From positions 1 through 64,000 of the forward strand of contig DASYER010000043.1 in assembly GCA_036498905.1 (NCBI GenBank): DNA of 64,000 nt, written 5' to 3'. This DNA comes from DAIDKA01 sp036498905 (GTDB taxonomy: Bacteria; Pseudomonadota; Gammaproteobacteria; Steroidobacterales; Steroidobacteraceae). The notes under the pieces were generated by a model that saw only the letters and a program-made list of their open reading frames with translations, had not been told where the DNA came from and did not search any database. How positions within the stretch are numbered: the stretch's first letter is position 1; every line of letters begins with the position of its first letter. The position numbers and the translations under genes were made by a program. Of this stretch, positions 50,271-60,653 are shown piece after piece.

Positions 50271-52594
50271 GAGGTCGCCGCCCGCGTGCTGTCGACGGCC
50301 TTGGCGCTGAGCGCGGCGAAATCCGCGGCCTTCATGAAGCCCACCACCCGATAGGGGGCGCGTTCATGTCCGTCGACCCCATAGAAGGCAATCGTCGGCG
50401 GACCGTAAATCCCGAATCGCTTGAGCAGGGCCTGATCATCGGTATCGTTGGCGGTGACGTTGGCGCGCAGCCTCACCACATTCTTCAGTGTCGCGCGCAC
50501 CGCCGGATCCGTGAAGGTGTACTTCTCCATTTCCTTGCACGATACGCACCAGTCGGCATAAAAATCCAGCATGACGGGCTGTCCGTTGGCATGGGCCTGC
50601 GCCACCGCGCGATCCAGATCGCTGGTGGACTTGATGGTGCGGAAGGTCAGCTCGGCGTGCTGGCCGGCGAGCAGCGGAAGCGGTGCCAGCGGATCCGTGC
50701 CACCCAGGCGCGAGCCGACGACGAGCACCACGGCATAGACCGCGGCCGCCGCAGCGACCGTGCGCACCAGTTGCGGCATCTGACGGATATGCCGGGCACC
50801 ACGCCATAGCACCCCGGCAGCAACCGCCGCCGGAACCGCCCACAGCAGCAGCACCAGGGCGGGAGGTGTGATACGTGCCAGCATCCATGCGGCGACGCAG
50901 AGCATCATCACGCCGAACAGATGCTTGATGGTGTCCATCCACGCGCCGGCCTTGGGAAGCAGTTTGCCCTGGGATGCGCCCACGACCAGCAGTGGCGCGC
51001 CCATCCCCAGGCTCAGCGCAAACAACGCCGCGGCCCCGCGCATCATGTTGCCGCTCTGGCCGATTACGACGAATGTGGCCACCAGCGGTGCGGCGACGCA
51101 GGTGGTGACGATGAGCGCCGACAGGGCGCCCATGATCGCCACGCCGCCAAACGTGCCGGCAGTCTGGCGGCTGCTGGCCTGCGACAGCCGCGTCTGAATG
51201 GCGGCCGGCATCTGCAGCGTGTACACGCCAAACATGGAAAGGGACAGCACCACGAATAACGCGGCGAACAGCACGATGACCCAGGTCTGTTGAAACAGCG
51301 CCTGCACATGACTGCCCGCGGCCGCGACGGCGATTCCCGCCAAAGTGTAGGTACAAGCCATGCCGAGCACGTAGCTCAAGGACAGCGCAAACGCGCGCGA
51401 GGTGGTGACGTTGCCGTGGCCGGCAATGATTCCGGACAGGATCGGAACCATGGGCAGCACACAGGGCGTGAAGGCCAGCAGCAGCCCGGAGCCGAAGAAC
51501 GTGGCGATGACCACCAGGAGATTGCCGTTGCGGATCAGGGCCGCCAGCCGGTCCTGAGCCGAAACAAAGGCGCCGCCACCGGCTGCCGGGGCCGGCGCCG
51601 CGGCGATGGAACCAATATTGCCGCCGCCGGGTGGCAGTGAGACCTTGATGGTGCGGGTGATCGGTACGTAGCACAGACCCGCATTGGCGCAGCCCTGGTA
51701 GGTCACATCCACCGCGAGGTTGAAATTGTCGGTGCCGCCGGGCCGGGCCACCGGCAGCGTTGCGCTCAATGCATGGTGATAGACCTGCTGGGTGCCGAAA
51801 TACTCATCCGTGTGGGGTTCACCTTCAGGCATCGCCAGGGCGCCCAACTGCACCGGACTGTCGCTCTTGGCATGAATGCGGCTGCGGTACAGGTAGTAGC
51901 CATCCGCGATCTGCCAGTTGATGCGGACGCTGTCCGGGCCAGCCGCGCTGGCCGAGATCTTGAAGGCCTGGTCCGGATCCAGGAACTTGGGTTGATCGGT
52001 GGGCGCAGCGCCCGCGGTCGCTGCCGCGACCACGGGCGGCAGCATGACGGCGAGGGTTTTGGTGACGGGCGGATAACAGAACCCGCTTGCGCAGCCCTGG
52101 TAGGTCACATCAATGGCAGCCGTCTGCGCGCCGGCGCCGGCGGTCCGCGTGACCGGCAGGGTGGCGCTCAGGGCATGCTGATAGATCTGCTGTGTGCCTT
52201 GGAATTCGTCATGATGATTTTCGCCCTGCGGCAGCAGCAGAGCGCCGGTCTGCAGCGGTCCTTGCGTATGGACCTTGATGCGATTGCGGTACAGATAGCA
52301 GCCCTCTGCGATCTGCCAGTCGATGCGAACGCTGTCGGGGCCGGTGGCTGTGGCGCTGACCTGGAAGGCCTGTTCGGGGCGGATCGGCGGCGGGGTAGTG
52401 CAATCACGGATCGCACCCAGCACCGCGCTGATGGCGCCCGGGGTGAGCTGCTGGGAAGCGGGCGCGGAGCGCGTGATGGCCTGCGCGGCGGAGTTCTGCG
52501 CCACAACCAGTGCGGGCATGGATGCCAGCGCCGGTATCAGCACCAGTACGCGCAGGATCCGGGAGCGGCTGAAGGTGAGGGCTGTGAAAATCAT
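50267..52594 (-). CDS. dsbD: Protein-disulfide reductase DsbD with duplicated N-terminal domain
   Basis: Carries electrons from cytosolic thioredoxin to periplasmic thiol proteins. A signal peptide (VLVLIPALASMPALVVA) is followed by two consecutive DsbD-alpha domains. Copy 1 (about 55-190) contains VRIDWQIAEGCYLYR and YQGCASGFCYPP. Copy 2 (about 200-335) contains VRINWQIADGYYLYR and YQGCANAGLCYVP. The membrane domain has LAFTPCVLPMVPILSG and TTCVAAPLVATFVV (redox Cys pair). The C-terminal thioredoxin domain has YADWCVSCKEME. The 775 residues exceed the usual 560-600 because of the duplication. GTG at 52618 is an alternative start. It is in an operon with cutA and the tlpA-like gene. Confidence 0.94.
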   Translation of the reverse strand: MIFTALTFSRSRILRVLVLIPALASMPALVVAQNSAAQAITRSAPASQQLTPGAISAVLGAIRDCTTPPPIRPEQAFQVSATATGPDSVRIDWQIAEGCYLYRNRIKVHTQGPLQTGALLLPQGENHHDEFQGTQQIYQHALSATLPVTRTAGAGAQTAAIDVTYQGCASGFCYPPVTKTLAVMLPPVVAAATAGAAPTDQPKFLDPDQAFKISASAAGPDSVRINWQIADGYYLYRSRIHAKSDSPVQLGALAMPEGEPHTDEYFGTQQVYHHALSATLPVARPGGTDNFNLAVDVTYQGCANAGLCYVPITRTIKVSLPPGGGNIGSIAAAPAPAAGGGAFVSAQDRLAALIRNGNLLVVIATFFGSGLLLAFTPCVLPMVPILSGIIAGHGNVTTSRAFALSLSYVLGMACTYTLAGIAVAAAGSHVQALFQQTWVIVLFAALFVVLSLSMFGVYTLQMPAAIQTRLSQASSRQTAGTFGGVAIMGALSALIVTTCVAAPLVATFVVIGQSGNMMRGAAALFALSLGMGAPLLVVGASQGKLLPKAGAWMDTIKHLFGVMMLCVAAWMLARITPPALVLLLWAVPAAVAAGVLWRGARHIRQMPQLVRTVAAAAAVYAVVLVVGSRLGGTDPLAPLPLLAGQHAELTFRTIKSTSDLDRAVAQAHANGQPVMLDFYADWCVSCKEMEKYTFTDPAVRATLKNVVRLRANVTANDTDDQALLKRFGIYGPPTIAFYGVDGHERAPYRVVGFMKAADFAALSAKAVDSTRAATS

Positions 52595-52621
52595 GTTCGG
52601 TGCACGCTCGATAGGCACAGT

Positions 52622-53014
52622 TTAGACGGAGTCTGCCGTGTTCGCGTCCGTTGCCGCCACAAGCCAGGCCAGATACTGGCTCGATCCGGCCACGACAGGA
52701 ACGGCAATAATCTCTGGTATTTCATATGGATGAAGTGCCTTGAGCCTCATTTCCAGAGCCTCATAGCGGGTCGGGGTGGTCTTGATCATGAGCAATTGCT
52801 CGAATCCCTCGCAAACCCGACCCTGCCACTGATATATGGACGCGACCCCGGCCAATCGGTTCACACAGGCTGCCAGACCCTCCTTGACCAATACCCGAGC
52901 AATATCAATGGCTACCGACTCATCAGGACAGCTGCACAGCACCAGGATGGCAGGGTGATCGGCGCCGGATTGTGAGTTCAGGAAAATACCCTCTGAGGTC
53001 CGGCACAGGTTCAA
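52622..53014 (-). CDS. cutA: CutA1 divalent-cation tolerance family protein
   Basis: Trimeric ferredoxin-like protein related to PII, historically tied to copper tolerance; its real role is unclear. Family blocks: VLCSCPDESVAIDIARVLV, LAACVNRLAGVASIYQWQGRV split over two motifs, MIKTTPTRYEALEMRL and HPYEIPEIIAVPV. The start is uncertain: no ATG exists before the conserved region, so TTG at 53014 is shown. It precedes dsbD, as cutA does in enteric bacteria, and diverges from groES. Confidence 0.9.
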   Translation of the reverse strand: MNLCRTSEGIFLNSQSGADHPAILVLCSCPDESVAIDIARVLVKEGLAACVNRLAGVASIYQWQGRVCEGFEQLLMIKTTPTRYEALEMRLKALHPYEIPEIIAVPVVAGSSQYLAWLVAATDANTADSV

Positions 53015-53028
53015 AACCTCATCGCCGA

Positions 53029-53055
53029 CTTGAATTCTAGCTGGCCGCCCCTATC
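53029..53055 (+). promoter_or_regulatory. Sigma-32 (RpoH) promoter of groESL
   Basis: -35 CTTGAA is a perfect match, followed after 13 bp by -10 CCCCTATC (consensus CCCCATNT). Start of transcription would fall about 53062, within the CIRCE element, giving a leader of about 80 nt. Confidence 0.8.
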
Positions 53056-53056
53056 A

Positions 53057-53083
53057 TTAGCAGCCGACAGGGTAGAGTGCTAA
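53057..53083 (+). promoter_or_regulatory. CIRCE operator (HrcA-binding), degenerate left half
   Basis: Half-sites TTAGCAGCC and GAGTGCTAA are separated by exactly 9 nt. The right half is the CIRCE consensus and the left differs from TTAGCACTC at two positions. Placed just after the sigma-32 -10, it would allow HrcA repression of groESL. Confidence 0.8.
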
Positions 53084-53143
53084 CACCTGCCCGGCTCAAT
53101 TTCCATCCCTTTAAGTCAAATAGCTTCCTAAGGAGCGATATCC

Positions 53144-53437
53144 ATGAAGATCCGTCCTCTTCATGACCGCGTCATCATTAAACGTCTCGAAGAAGAACGT
53201 ACTTCTCCGGGCGGAATCGTGATCCCTGATTCTGCGGCTGAAAAGCCGGTTCAGGGAAAAGTATTGGCGGTCGGCAAAGGCAAGATTCTTGAAGACGGAA
53301 CCGTCCGTCCCCTCGACGTGAAGGTCGGCGACAAGATCCTGTTCGGCAAGTACAGCGGAACAGAGGTCAGGGTCGACGGCGAAGACGTCGTAGTAATGAG
53401 AGAGGACGACCTGATGGCCGTCTTCGAAGCCAAGTAA
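53144..53437 (+). CDS. groES: Co-chaperonin GroES
   Basis: Heptameric lid of the GroEL folding chamber. Sequence is canonical: MKIRPLHDRVIIKRLEEE, the mobile loop TSPGGIVIPDSAAEKP, GKVLAVGKG, VKVGDKILFGKYSGTEV and a C-terminal MREDDLMAVFEAK. AGGAG lies 8 nt before the ATG. It is followed by groEL after 47 bp. Confidence 0.98.
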   Translation: MKIRPLHDRVIIKRLEEERTSPGGIVIPDSAAEKPVQGKVLAVGKGKILEDGTVRPLDVKVGDKILFGKYSGTEVRVDGEDVVVMREDDLMAVFEAK

Positions 53438-53484
53438 GACCCACCGTCTGCTTACGGCTCACCTCCCAATGAGGAATTAAGATC

Positions 53485-55128
<1,644 letters not shown>

Positions 55129-55156
55129 ATGTCTTAATGAGATAGGGCATAGGGAA

Positions 55157-55212
55157 TCCGTAATATACGGACCATATGCTGACAGAATGGACGGGTCGCG
55201 GCGCAAGCCGCG
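55157..55212 (+). other. Two perfect hairpins in the groEL 3' region
   Basis: The first has arms TCCGTA and TACGGA (55157-55171) with a 3-nt loop. The second has arms CGCGGC and GCCGCG (55197-55212) with a GCAA tetraloop. Both lie between the groEL stop and its terminator; they may stabilise the mRNA 3' end or belong to a small RNA. Confidence 0.4.
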
Positions 55213-55263
55213 GCTCATCCGTAAAGACGCGGAACAAGACCCCCCATTTCCGCGCAATATTCA

Positions 55264-55289
55264 AACCCCGCTTCGGCGGGGTTTTTTTT
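55264..55289 (+). terminator. Rho-independent terminator of groESL
   Basis: Arms AACCCCGC and GCGGGGTT around a TTCG tetraloop run into a tract of eight T residues. Confidence 0.95.
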
Positions 55290-55327
55290 GACCCATCAAT
55301 CATCCACGGCTTATTGTGCGCGCCGCC

Positions 55328-58165
55328 ATGACCAATCCAATGATTACGGTGCCGGCAGCCGCCACCGCGGAGGTGCGCGAGTCGGCGCACCGGGTGGCTG
55401 CGGCCAGCGCCTTCGTGACCGAGGCCTGCGAGCGCAATCCGCAGCTGCTGGATTCTATGGTGGCCACCGGGGACCTCGAGATACCCGCCCCGGCCGAAGC
55501 AGTCGCCTTTTTTGCGGCGCGCGCCCCGGCCTGGCCGGCCGGCAGCGAACCTGATGAAGCGGGCGTGATGGCGGCGCTGCGCACCTGGCGCATCCGCGAA
55601 ATGGTGCGCATTGCATGGCGTGACCTGGCCGGCTTTGCCGGTATCGGCGCGACACTGCTGGAACAGTCGGCATTCGCCGAATGCGCAATCGACCAGGCGC
55701 ATCGGCACGCCAGCCGAATTCTCACGCAGCGTCACGGAGTGCCGCGTTCTGCCGCGGGAATCGCGCAGGAACTCGTGGTCGTGGGCATGGGAAAGCTCGG
55801 CGGTGGCGAACTGAATTTCTCCTCCGATATCGACCTGGTGTTCCTGTTCCCCGAACACGGCGAGACCGATGGCGCACGGCCGCTGGCCAACGAGGACTTC
55901 TTCACGCGCCTGGGGCAGCTGCTGATTCGGCTGCTGGAGGTGCGCACGCCCGAGGGCTACCTGTTCCGGGTGGATATGCGGCTGCGACCGTTCGGTGACA
56001 GCGGCGCGTTGGTCGCCAGCTTCGCGGCCTTCGAGGACTACCTGCAGGGACAGGGCCGGGACTGGGAGCGTTACGCCTGGGTGAAGGCGCGGCCCATGAC
56101 GGCGCAGGCCGACTACGCGCGCATCTATGAAAGCGCGGTGCGACCGTTCGTCTATCGGCGCTATCTCGACTACGGCGTGTTCGAGAGCCTGCGCGAGATG
56201 AAGTCGATGATCGAGCGGGAGGTCGAACGGCGCGAGCTGGCCGACAATGTGAAGCTGGGGCCGGGTGGCATCCGTGAAATTGAATTCCTGGCGCAGTCGC
56301 TGCAGCTGATTCGCGGCGGGCGCGAGCCGTGGCTGCGCACCCAGTCGCTGTTCAAGGTGCTGCCGCTGCTGGATCGTAGCCGTCTGCTGCCGTCCGGCGC
56401 GGCCGATGAATTGCGGGCCGCCTACGACTTCCTGCGCATGATCGAGAATCGGCTGCAGGAGCGCGCCGACGAACAGACCCATGTGCTGCCGAGGACCCCG
56501 GCAGCGCAGGCCGATCTCGCCGCGGCGATGGCGTTACCCGACTGGCAGGCATTGCTGGCGGCACTCGATGCGCATCGCGATCGTGTCAGCCGTCACTTTC
56601 GGTCGGTGGTATTCGGTGCGGCGGTGGCCGCCGCTGCCGGCGGCGTCGTCATAGACCTGCAGTCCCCGGAAGGTGCGCCCGATGACTTGCGCACGCTCAC
56701 GGCGAGGCTGATGCAGATTGGCTGGCCGGTCGATCCGTTGTCGGCGGCGCAGCGTCTCGAACAGCTGCGCGGTGCCTCGTTCGTGCGTCGGCTGGATGTG
56801 GCCGGGCGCCGGCGGCTGCAGGCGCTGTTGCCGCAGTTGCTGGCCCTGATCGCCGGCGTCGCTGACCCTGATGCGACCCTCGAGCGGGTGCTGAAAATCA
56901 TCGAAGCGATCGGCAAGCGCTCCGCGTACTACGCGTTGCTGAATGAACGTGCCGATGCGCGCGCACGACTGATTGAGATCTGCGGCTATGGCGCCTTTCT
57001 GGTGCGACAGATCGCCGACAATCCGCTGCTGCTGGATGAACTCATCGATGCGCGTTTGTTCGAGGCGACACCGGGCCGCGCGGAGCTCACGCAGGAACTG
57101 GATCTGGAAGTAGACCCGCTGCAGGAAGAGGATCCCGAACGGCAGGTCGAGGCGTTGCGGCACTTCCAGCAGGCCGCGGTGTTCCGCGTCGCGGTCGCGG
57201 ACCTGTCCGGAAGGCTGGCGCTGATGCGCGTGAGCGATCAGCTTACCGATATCGCCGAACTCATCCTCGAGCGTGTCGTCGAGCTTTCAATGCGGCAGAT
57301 CTGCGCGCTGTGGGGCGTGCCGATGTGCGGCGAGGGGCCGCAGCGGCGCCCGGTCGCGATCTGCGTCATCGGTTACGGCAAGCTCGGCGGCCGCGAGCTC
57401 GGTTACGGTTCGGACCTGGATGTCGTCTTCCTGCACGACTCGGCCGGGGAGCGTCAGGAGACCGATCGGGCGCCGGGCACCGGCAAGAGCATCGACAACC
57501 AGGTGTTCTTCCTGCGACTGGCCCAGCGCATGGTGCATCTGCTGACCATGCACTCGGCTGCCGGGCGGCTGTACGAAGTGGATGTACGGTTGCGGCCGAG
57601 CGGCAAGGGAGGGCTGCTGGTCACCAGCCTCGCGGCGTTCACCGAGTATCAGCAACGCGAGGCGTGGACCTGGGAGCACCAGGCGCTGCTGCATGCGCGC
57701 GCCGTGGCGGGGGACGCGGATCTGCGTGCCCGCTTCGAGGCGGTGCGCGTGGAGGTGCTGCGGCACAACGTGCGACGCGAAAGCCTGCGCGCCGATGTCC
57801 GCCGGATGCGCGAACGCATGCGCCGCGAACTCTCACGCGCCGGTTTGGACCAGTTCGACATCAAACAGGATGCGGGCGGCGTGGCCGACATCGAATTCCT
57901 GGCGCAGTACTGGGCGCTGGCCTGGGCGCTGCGCTATCCGCCGCTGGTCATGTTCTCGGACACGATCCGCCAGCTCGAGTCGGTGGCCTCCGCGGACCTG
58001 GTGCCGCAGGCCAGCGTCGATATCCTGACGGCGGCCTACCGTGCCTATCGGGAGCGCACCCACCGTATGTCGCTCGAAGGGGGTGCGAATGTGGTCCCGG
58101 CGGAGCAGTTCGCCGCCGAGCGCGCCGCCGTAACGACCATCTGGCAGTCTGCCATGGTGGACTGA
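55328..58165 (+). CDS. glnE: Glutamine synthetase adenylyltransferase/deadenylase
   Basis: Bifunctional enzyme that adenylylates and deadenylylates glutamine synthetase in response to PII. The two nucleotidyltransferase domains carry VVGMGKLGGGELNFSSDIDLVF (deadenylase half, split here at about residue 150) and IGYGKLGGRELGYGSDLDVVF (adenylylase half, about residue 685). Paired GGIREIEFLAQ and GGVADIEFLAQ motifs mark the following helical domains. Length 945 matches E. coli (946). ATG at 55328 was chosen over an upstream GTG. Confidence 0.96.
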   Translation: MTNPMITVPAAATAEVRESAHRVAAASAFVTEACERNPQLLDSMVATGDLEIPAPAEAVAFFAARAPAWPAGSEPDEAGVMAALRTWRIREMVRIAWRDLAGFAGIGATLLEQSAFAECAIDQAHRHASRILTQRHGVPRSAAGIAQELVVVGMGKLGGGELNFSSDIDLVFLFPEHGETDGARPLANEDFFTRLGQLLIRLLEVRTPEGYLFRVDMRLRPFGDSGALVASFAAFEDYLQGQGRDWERYAWVKARPMTAQADYARIYESAVRPFVYRRYLDYGVFESLREMKSMIEREVERRELADNVKLGPGGIREIEFLAQSLQLIRGGREPWLRTQSLFKVLPLLDRSRLLPSGAADELRAAYDFLRMIENRLQERADEQTHVLPRTPAAQADLAAAMALPDWQALLAALDAHRDRVSRHFRSVVFGAAVAAAAGGVVIDLQSPEGAPDDLRTLTARLMQIGWPVDPLSAAQRLEQLRGASFVRRLDVAGRRRLQALLPQLLALIAGVADPDATLERVLKIIEAIGKRSAYYALLNERADARARLIEICGYGAFLVRQIADNPLLLDELIDARLFEATPGRAELTQELDLEVDPLQEEDPERQVEALRHFQQAAVFRVAVADLSGRLALMRVSDQLTDIAELILERVVELSMRQICALWGVPMCGEGPQRRPVAICVIGYGKLGGRELGYGSDLDVVFLHDSAGERQETDRAPGTGKSIDNQVFFLRLAQRMVHLLTMHSAAGRLYEVDVRLRPSGKGGLLVTSLAAFTEYQQREAWTWEHQALLHARAVAGDADLRARFEAVRVEVLRHNVRRESLRADVRRMRERMRRELSRAGLDQFDIKQDAGGVADIEFLAQYWALAWALRYPPLVMFSDTIRQLESVASADLVPQASVDILTAAYRAYRERTHRMSLEGGANVVPAEQFAAERAAVTTIWQSAMVD

Positions 58166-58182
58166 AGTCGCGCCGGATCGCG

Positions 58183-58188
58183 TATAAT
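58183..58188 (+). promoter_or_regulatory. Consensus -10 TATAAT before the zf-CHCC gene
   Basis: A perfect TATAAT ends 10 nt before the ATG, so the predicted mRNA has a leader of only a few nucleotides. No good -35 is visible. Confidence 0.5.
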
Positions 58189-58198
58189 CCGCAACGTC

Positions 58199-58396
58199 AT
58201 GCCTGCCACGACCAAAGCCCTCATCCAGCCGAACGCGCAGAACCAGTACGAGGTTTCGGCGGCGGACCTGCCGCTGGCCTGTCCGATGCCGGAGATGTAT
58301 CTGTGGAACTCGCACCCGCGGGTTTATCTTTCCATTGAGGCCACCGGCTGGGCCAAGTGTCCCTACTGCGGCGCCGAATACACGCTCAAGGGCTGA
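58199..58396 (+). CDS. Zinc-finger (zf-CHCC) domain protein
   Basis: A 65-residue protein of the PF10276 family, related to the zinc-binding subunit NDUFS6 of mitochondrial complex I. Likely zinc ligands are Cys28 (LACPMP), His39 (SHPRVYL), Cys54 and Cys57 (KCPYCGAEY). Bacterial members have no proven role. Preceded by glnE (33 bp) and convergent with the DUF6165 gene. Confidence 0.9.
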   Translation: MPATTKALIQPNAQNQYEVSAADLPLACPMPEMYLWNSHPRVYLSIEATGWAKCPYCGAEYTLKG

Positions 58397-58401
58397 GCGT
58401 T

Positions 58402-58794
58402 TCAGCCGTACGGCTGGTAAGACTTCTCCTCCACGATGCGTGACCCGAGCGCGACGTTGATACGCTTCTTGATGGCGGCACGCTCATCGTTGCGGTGGTA
58501 CACCGCGCGCGCCAGTTCAATGAATTCCTGATCGAAGCTGCGCGCCGCCTCCTTGTCGCGGATCCGGTCCTCGATGACCCACAGCTGCTCGTTCACGGCC
58601 TGCAGGGCCGATTCATCCGCGGCCACACGCAATGTGGCGGCGCCGAGGCTCGCCCAGGTGTGCTGCAGCAGTTCGAGTTCGAGCCGGACATTGGCCACTT
58701 TGACGGCATCCTGCATGCGCTGGCTCTTGATGCGCAGGATGGTGATCTTGTCGAGGAGTTCACCCGGGGAAACGGGTACGTGCAGGTCGGTCAT
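58402..58794 (-). CDS. DUF6165 family protein
   Basis: A 130-residue cytosolic, mainly helical protein of unknown function. It opens with the typical VPVSPGELLDKITILRIKSQ and has ELARAVYHRNDERAAIKKRIN near the end. Members are often found beside glycosyltransferase and LPS genes, as here: its ATG overlaps the stop of the GT9 gene (ATGA). A role in surface polysaccharide assembly is a reasonable guess only. Confidence 0.88.
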   Translation of the reverse strand: MTDLHVPVSPGELLDKITILRIKSQRMQDAVKVANVRLELELLQHTWASLGAATLRVAADESALQAVNEQLWVIEDRIRDKEAARSFDQEFIELARAVYHRNDERAAIKKRINVALGSRIVEEKSYQPYG

Positions 58795-59843
58795 GAATGT
58801 GATGCTATCAAGGCGTCGAGTTTCGCGGTGACCTGCGGCACCTCGATGAGGTCCATGACACCCGGAACCTCGATTTTCGTCGTCCAGGGCAATTCATCGG
58901 CCGTGCGACCGCAAAACCGCTTGGCTGCCTGCGGATAGGCGTCGACGCACCAGTCGCGGGAGAGGTACGGGCCGGTACGGGCCGGATTGGTGGCCGCATA
59001 TAGCCCGATCACCGGCGTGCCGACCATGGTCGCCATGTGGGCCGGACCCGAATCCGGGCTCAGCAGGGCGGTCGCGCGCGACAGCAGGGCCAGCAGCTGT
59101 GGCAGGGTGTCCTCGCCGATGCGATTGCTGACCGCCGTGCGGGCGTGCCGCATGATGGCCGCGCCCATCTCCCGTTCGGTGGAACTGGGGGCGCCGCACA
59201 GGACCACCCGCATGCGGTGGACCTGCGCGGCGTGGTCGGCCACGGCGGCATAGCGCTCGGCGCTCCAGTTGCGCAGCGTGTGGCTCGAGCAGGGGCTGAT
59301 GATGAGGGTGCGGGAGTCGTCGGGGATCAGCTGCGCGGCCAGCGCCCCGGTGTCGGCCGGAATCGGCACATCCCAGCGCAGCACCCGCTCGTGCACACCG
59401 AGCGCGGCGGCGAAACCAAAAAAGCTGTCCAGGACATGTTCGCGATGGCGCGCGGCGATGCGCTGATTGGTGAACAGCCACTGCAGCTCGCGGGCGCGCG
59501 GCCGATCAAATCCGAGTTTGATGGTGGCCCGGACCTGCCGGGCGATGAGGCTCGCCCGCAGCGCCAGCTGCATGTGCAGCAGCACATCAAATCGGCGGGA
59601 CCTGAGGTTGCGGGCAAGCGCAAGGCGGGCGGCGCGGCTGGCGCGCTTGTCGACGGTGATAAACTCCACCTCGGGCAGAAGAGCCATCAGCCTGGACTCC
59701 GGGGAGCCGATCAACCAGGTGAAGCGGGCCGCGGGGAAGGCGCGCTGCAGGGTACGCAGTACGGGCACTACATGGCAGGTATCACCAATGGCCGAGAGTC
59801 TTAGTATGCAGATGTTCTGCGGCGTCGAGATGAGACTCGGCAT
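58791..59843 (-). CDS. Glycosyltransferase family 9 (heptosyltransferase-like)
   Basis: LPS-core glycosyltransferase using an ADP-heptose-type donor. GT9 features: ICILRLSAIGDTCHVVPVLRTL (N-terminal domain), ISPCSSHTLRNWSAERYAAV (donor side), and LLSPDSGPAHMATMVGTPVIGLY, the hallmark heptosyltransferase motif. Length 350. It could be a WaaC-, WaaF- or WaaQ-type enzyme; assignment between them is not possible. Its ATG is 9 bp from the start of the divergent kdkA and has no Shine-Dalgarno. Confidence 0.9.
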   Translation of the reverse strand: MPSLISTPQNICILRLSAIGDTCHVVPVLRTLQRAFPAARFTWLIGSPESRLMALLPEVEFITVDKRASRAARLALARNLRSRRFDVLLHMQLALRASLIARQVRATIKLGFDRPRARELQWLFTNQRIAARHREHVLDSFFGFAAALGVHERVLRWDVPIPADTGALAAQLIPDDSRTLIISPCSSHTLRNWSAERYAAVADHAAQVHRMRVVLCGAPSSTEREMGAAIMRHARTAVSNRIGEDTLPQLLALLSRATALLSPDSGPAHMATMVGTPVIGLYAATNPARTGPYLSRDWCVDAYPQAAKRFCGRTADELPWTTKIEVPGVMDLIEVPQVTAKLDALIASHS

Positions 59844-59852
59844 GGAGCGCGT

Positions 59853-60653
59853 GTGAATCGAAAGTGGCCGCTGGGATCCGAGGTCCGGCGCAAGGTGGTG
59901 GCCGGCGGCGCCATGCTATATGACGCTTCACGCGCGGGCAATTTGTCCACCGAGACCTTTGATCCGGTGCTGCTCGCGCGGCGCGGGCAGATTGTGGGCG
60001 AAGCCCGCGGACGCGGTACCGCCTGGTTTCTCGCCGTGCAAAGCCGCTCCTGGGTGCTGCGCCACTACCGGCGTGGCGGCCTGATGCGCAGCGTGTCGCG
60101 CGACCGGTATTGGTGGCGGGGCGAGGAGAGCACCCGGCCCTTTGCCGAATGGCAGCTCACCTACCATCTGCATCGCGCCGGACTGCCGGTGCCGGCGCCC
60201 ATCGCCGCGCGCTACCGCAAGCACGGATTCGGGTATCGCGGCGACATCATCACCGAACGTCTGCCGGCGGTGTGGTCACTGGCCCAGGCACTGCAGGCCG
60301 CATCACTGTCGTTGTTGACCTGGATCGCGATCGGCCGTTGCCTGCGTCGCTTCCATGATCTGGGCGTGTGCCATGCCGACCTCAACGCCCACAACATTCT
60401 GCTCGGTCAGTTCGATGCCCCGACGGGCGCCGCGCCTGACCTGCAGCACGATCGCATCTACCTCATCGATTTTGATCGCGGCACTTTGCGCAAACCGGGC
60501 TTCTGGCAGGACGCCAACCTCGTGCGCCTGCGACGATCGTTGGAAAAGATCACCTGGGAGTTACCCGCCGAGCGCTTCACCGAAGATGACTGGCACGGAT
60601 TGCTGGACGGGTATCAGCAGTCTCCGCTGCCGCCACCGCCGCAAGCTTCGTGA
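59853..60653 (+). CDS. kdkA: 3-deoxy-D-manno-octulosonic acid (Kdo) kinase
   Basis: Phosphorylates Kdo in the inner core of LPS, as in Haemophilus and Vibrio with a single Kdo. Kinase-like motifs are the catalytic loop GVCHADLNAHNILL and the metal-binding LIDFDRGTLRKPG. WVLRHYRRGGLMRSVSRDRYWW is the KdkA-type N-lobe. GTG start with GGAG 5 nt upstream. Its stop overlaps the waaA start (GTGA), supporting the assignment, since WaaA adds the Kdo that this enzyme modifies. Confidence 0.93.
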   Translation: MNRKWPLGSEVRRKVVAGGAMLYDASRAGNLSTETFDPVLLARRGQIVGEARGRGTAWFLAVQSRSWVLRHYRRGGLMRSVSRDRYWWRGEESTRPFAEWQLTYHLHRAGLPVPAPIAARYRKHGFGYRGDIITERLPAVWSLAQALQAASLSLLTWIAIGRCLRRFHDLGVCHADLNAHNILLGQFDAPTGAAPDLQHDRIYLIDFDRGTLRKPGFWQDANLVRLRRSLEKITWELPAERFTEDDWHGLLDGYQQSPLPPPPQAS

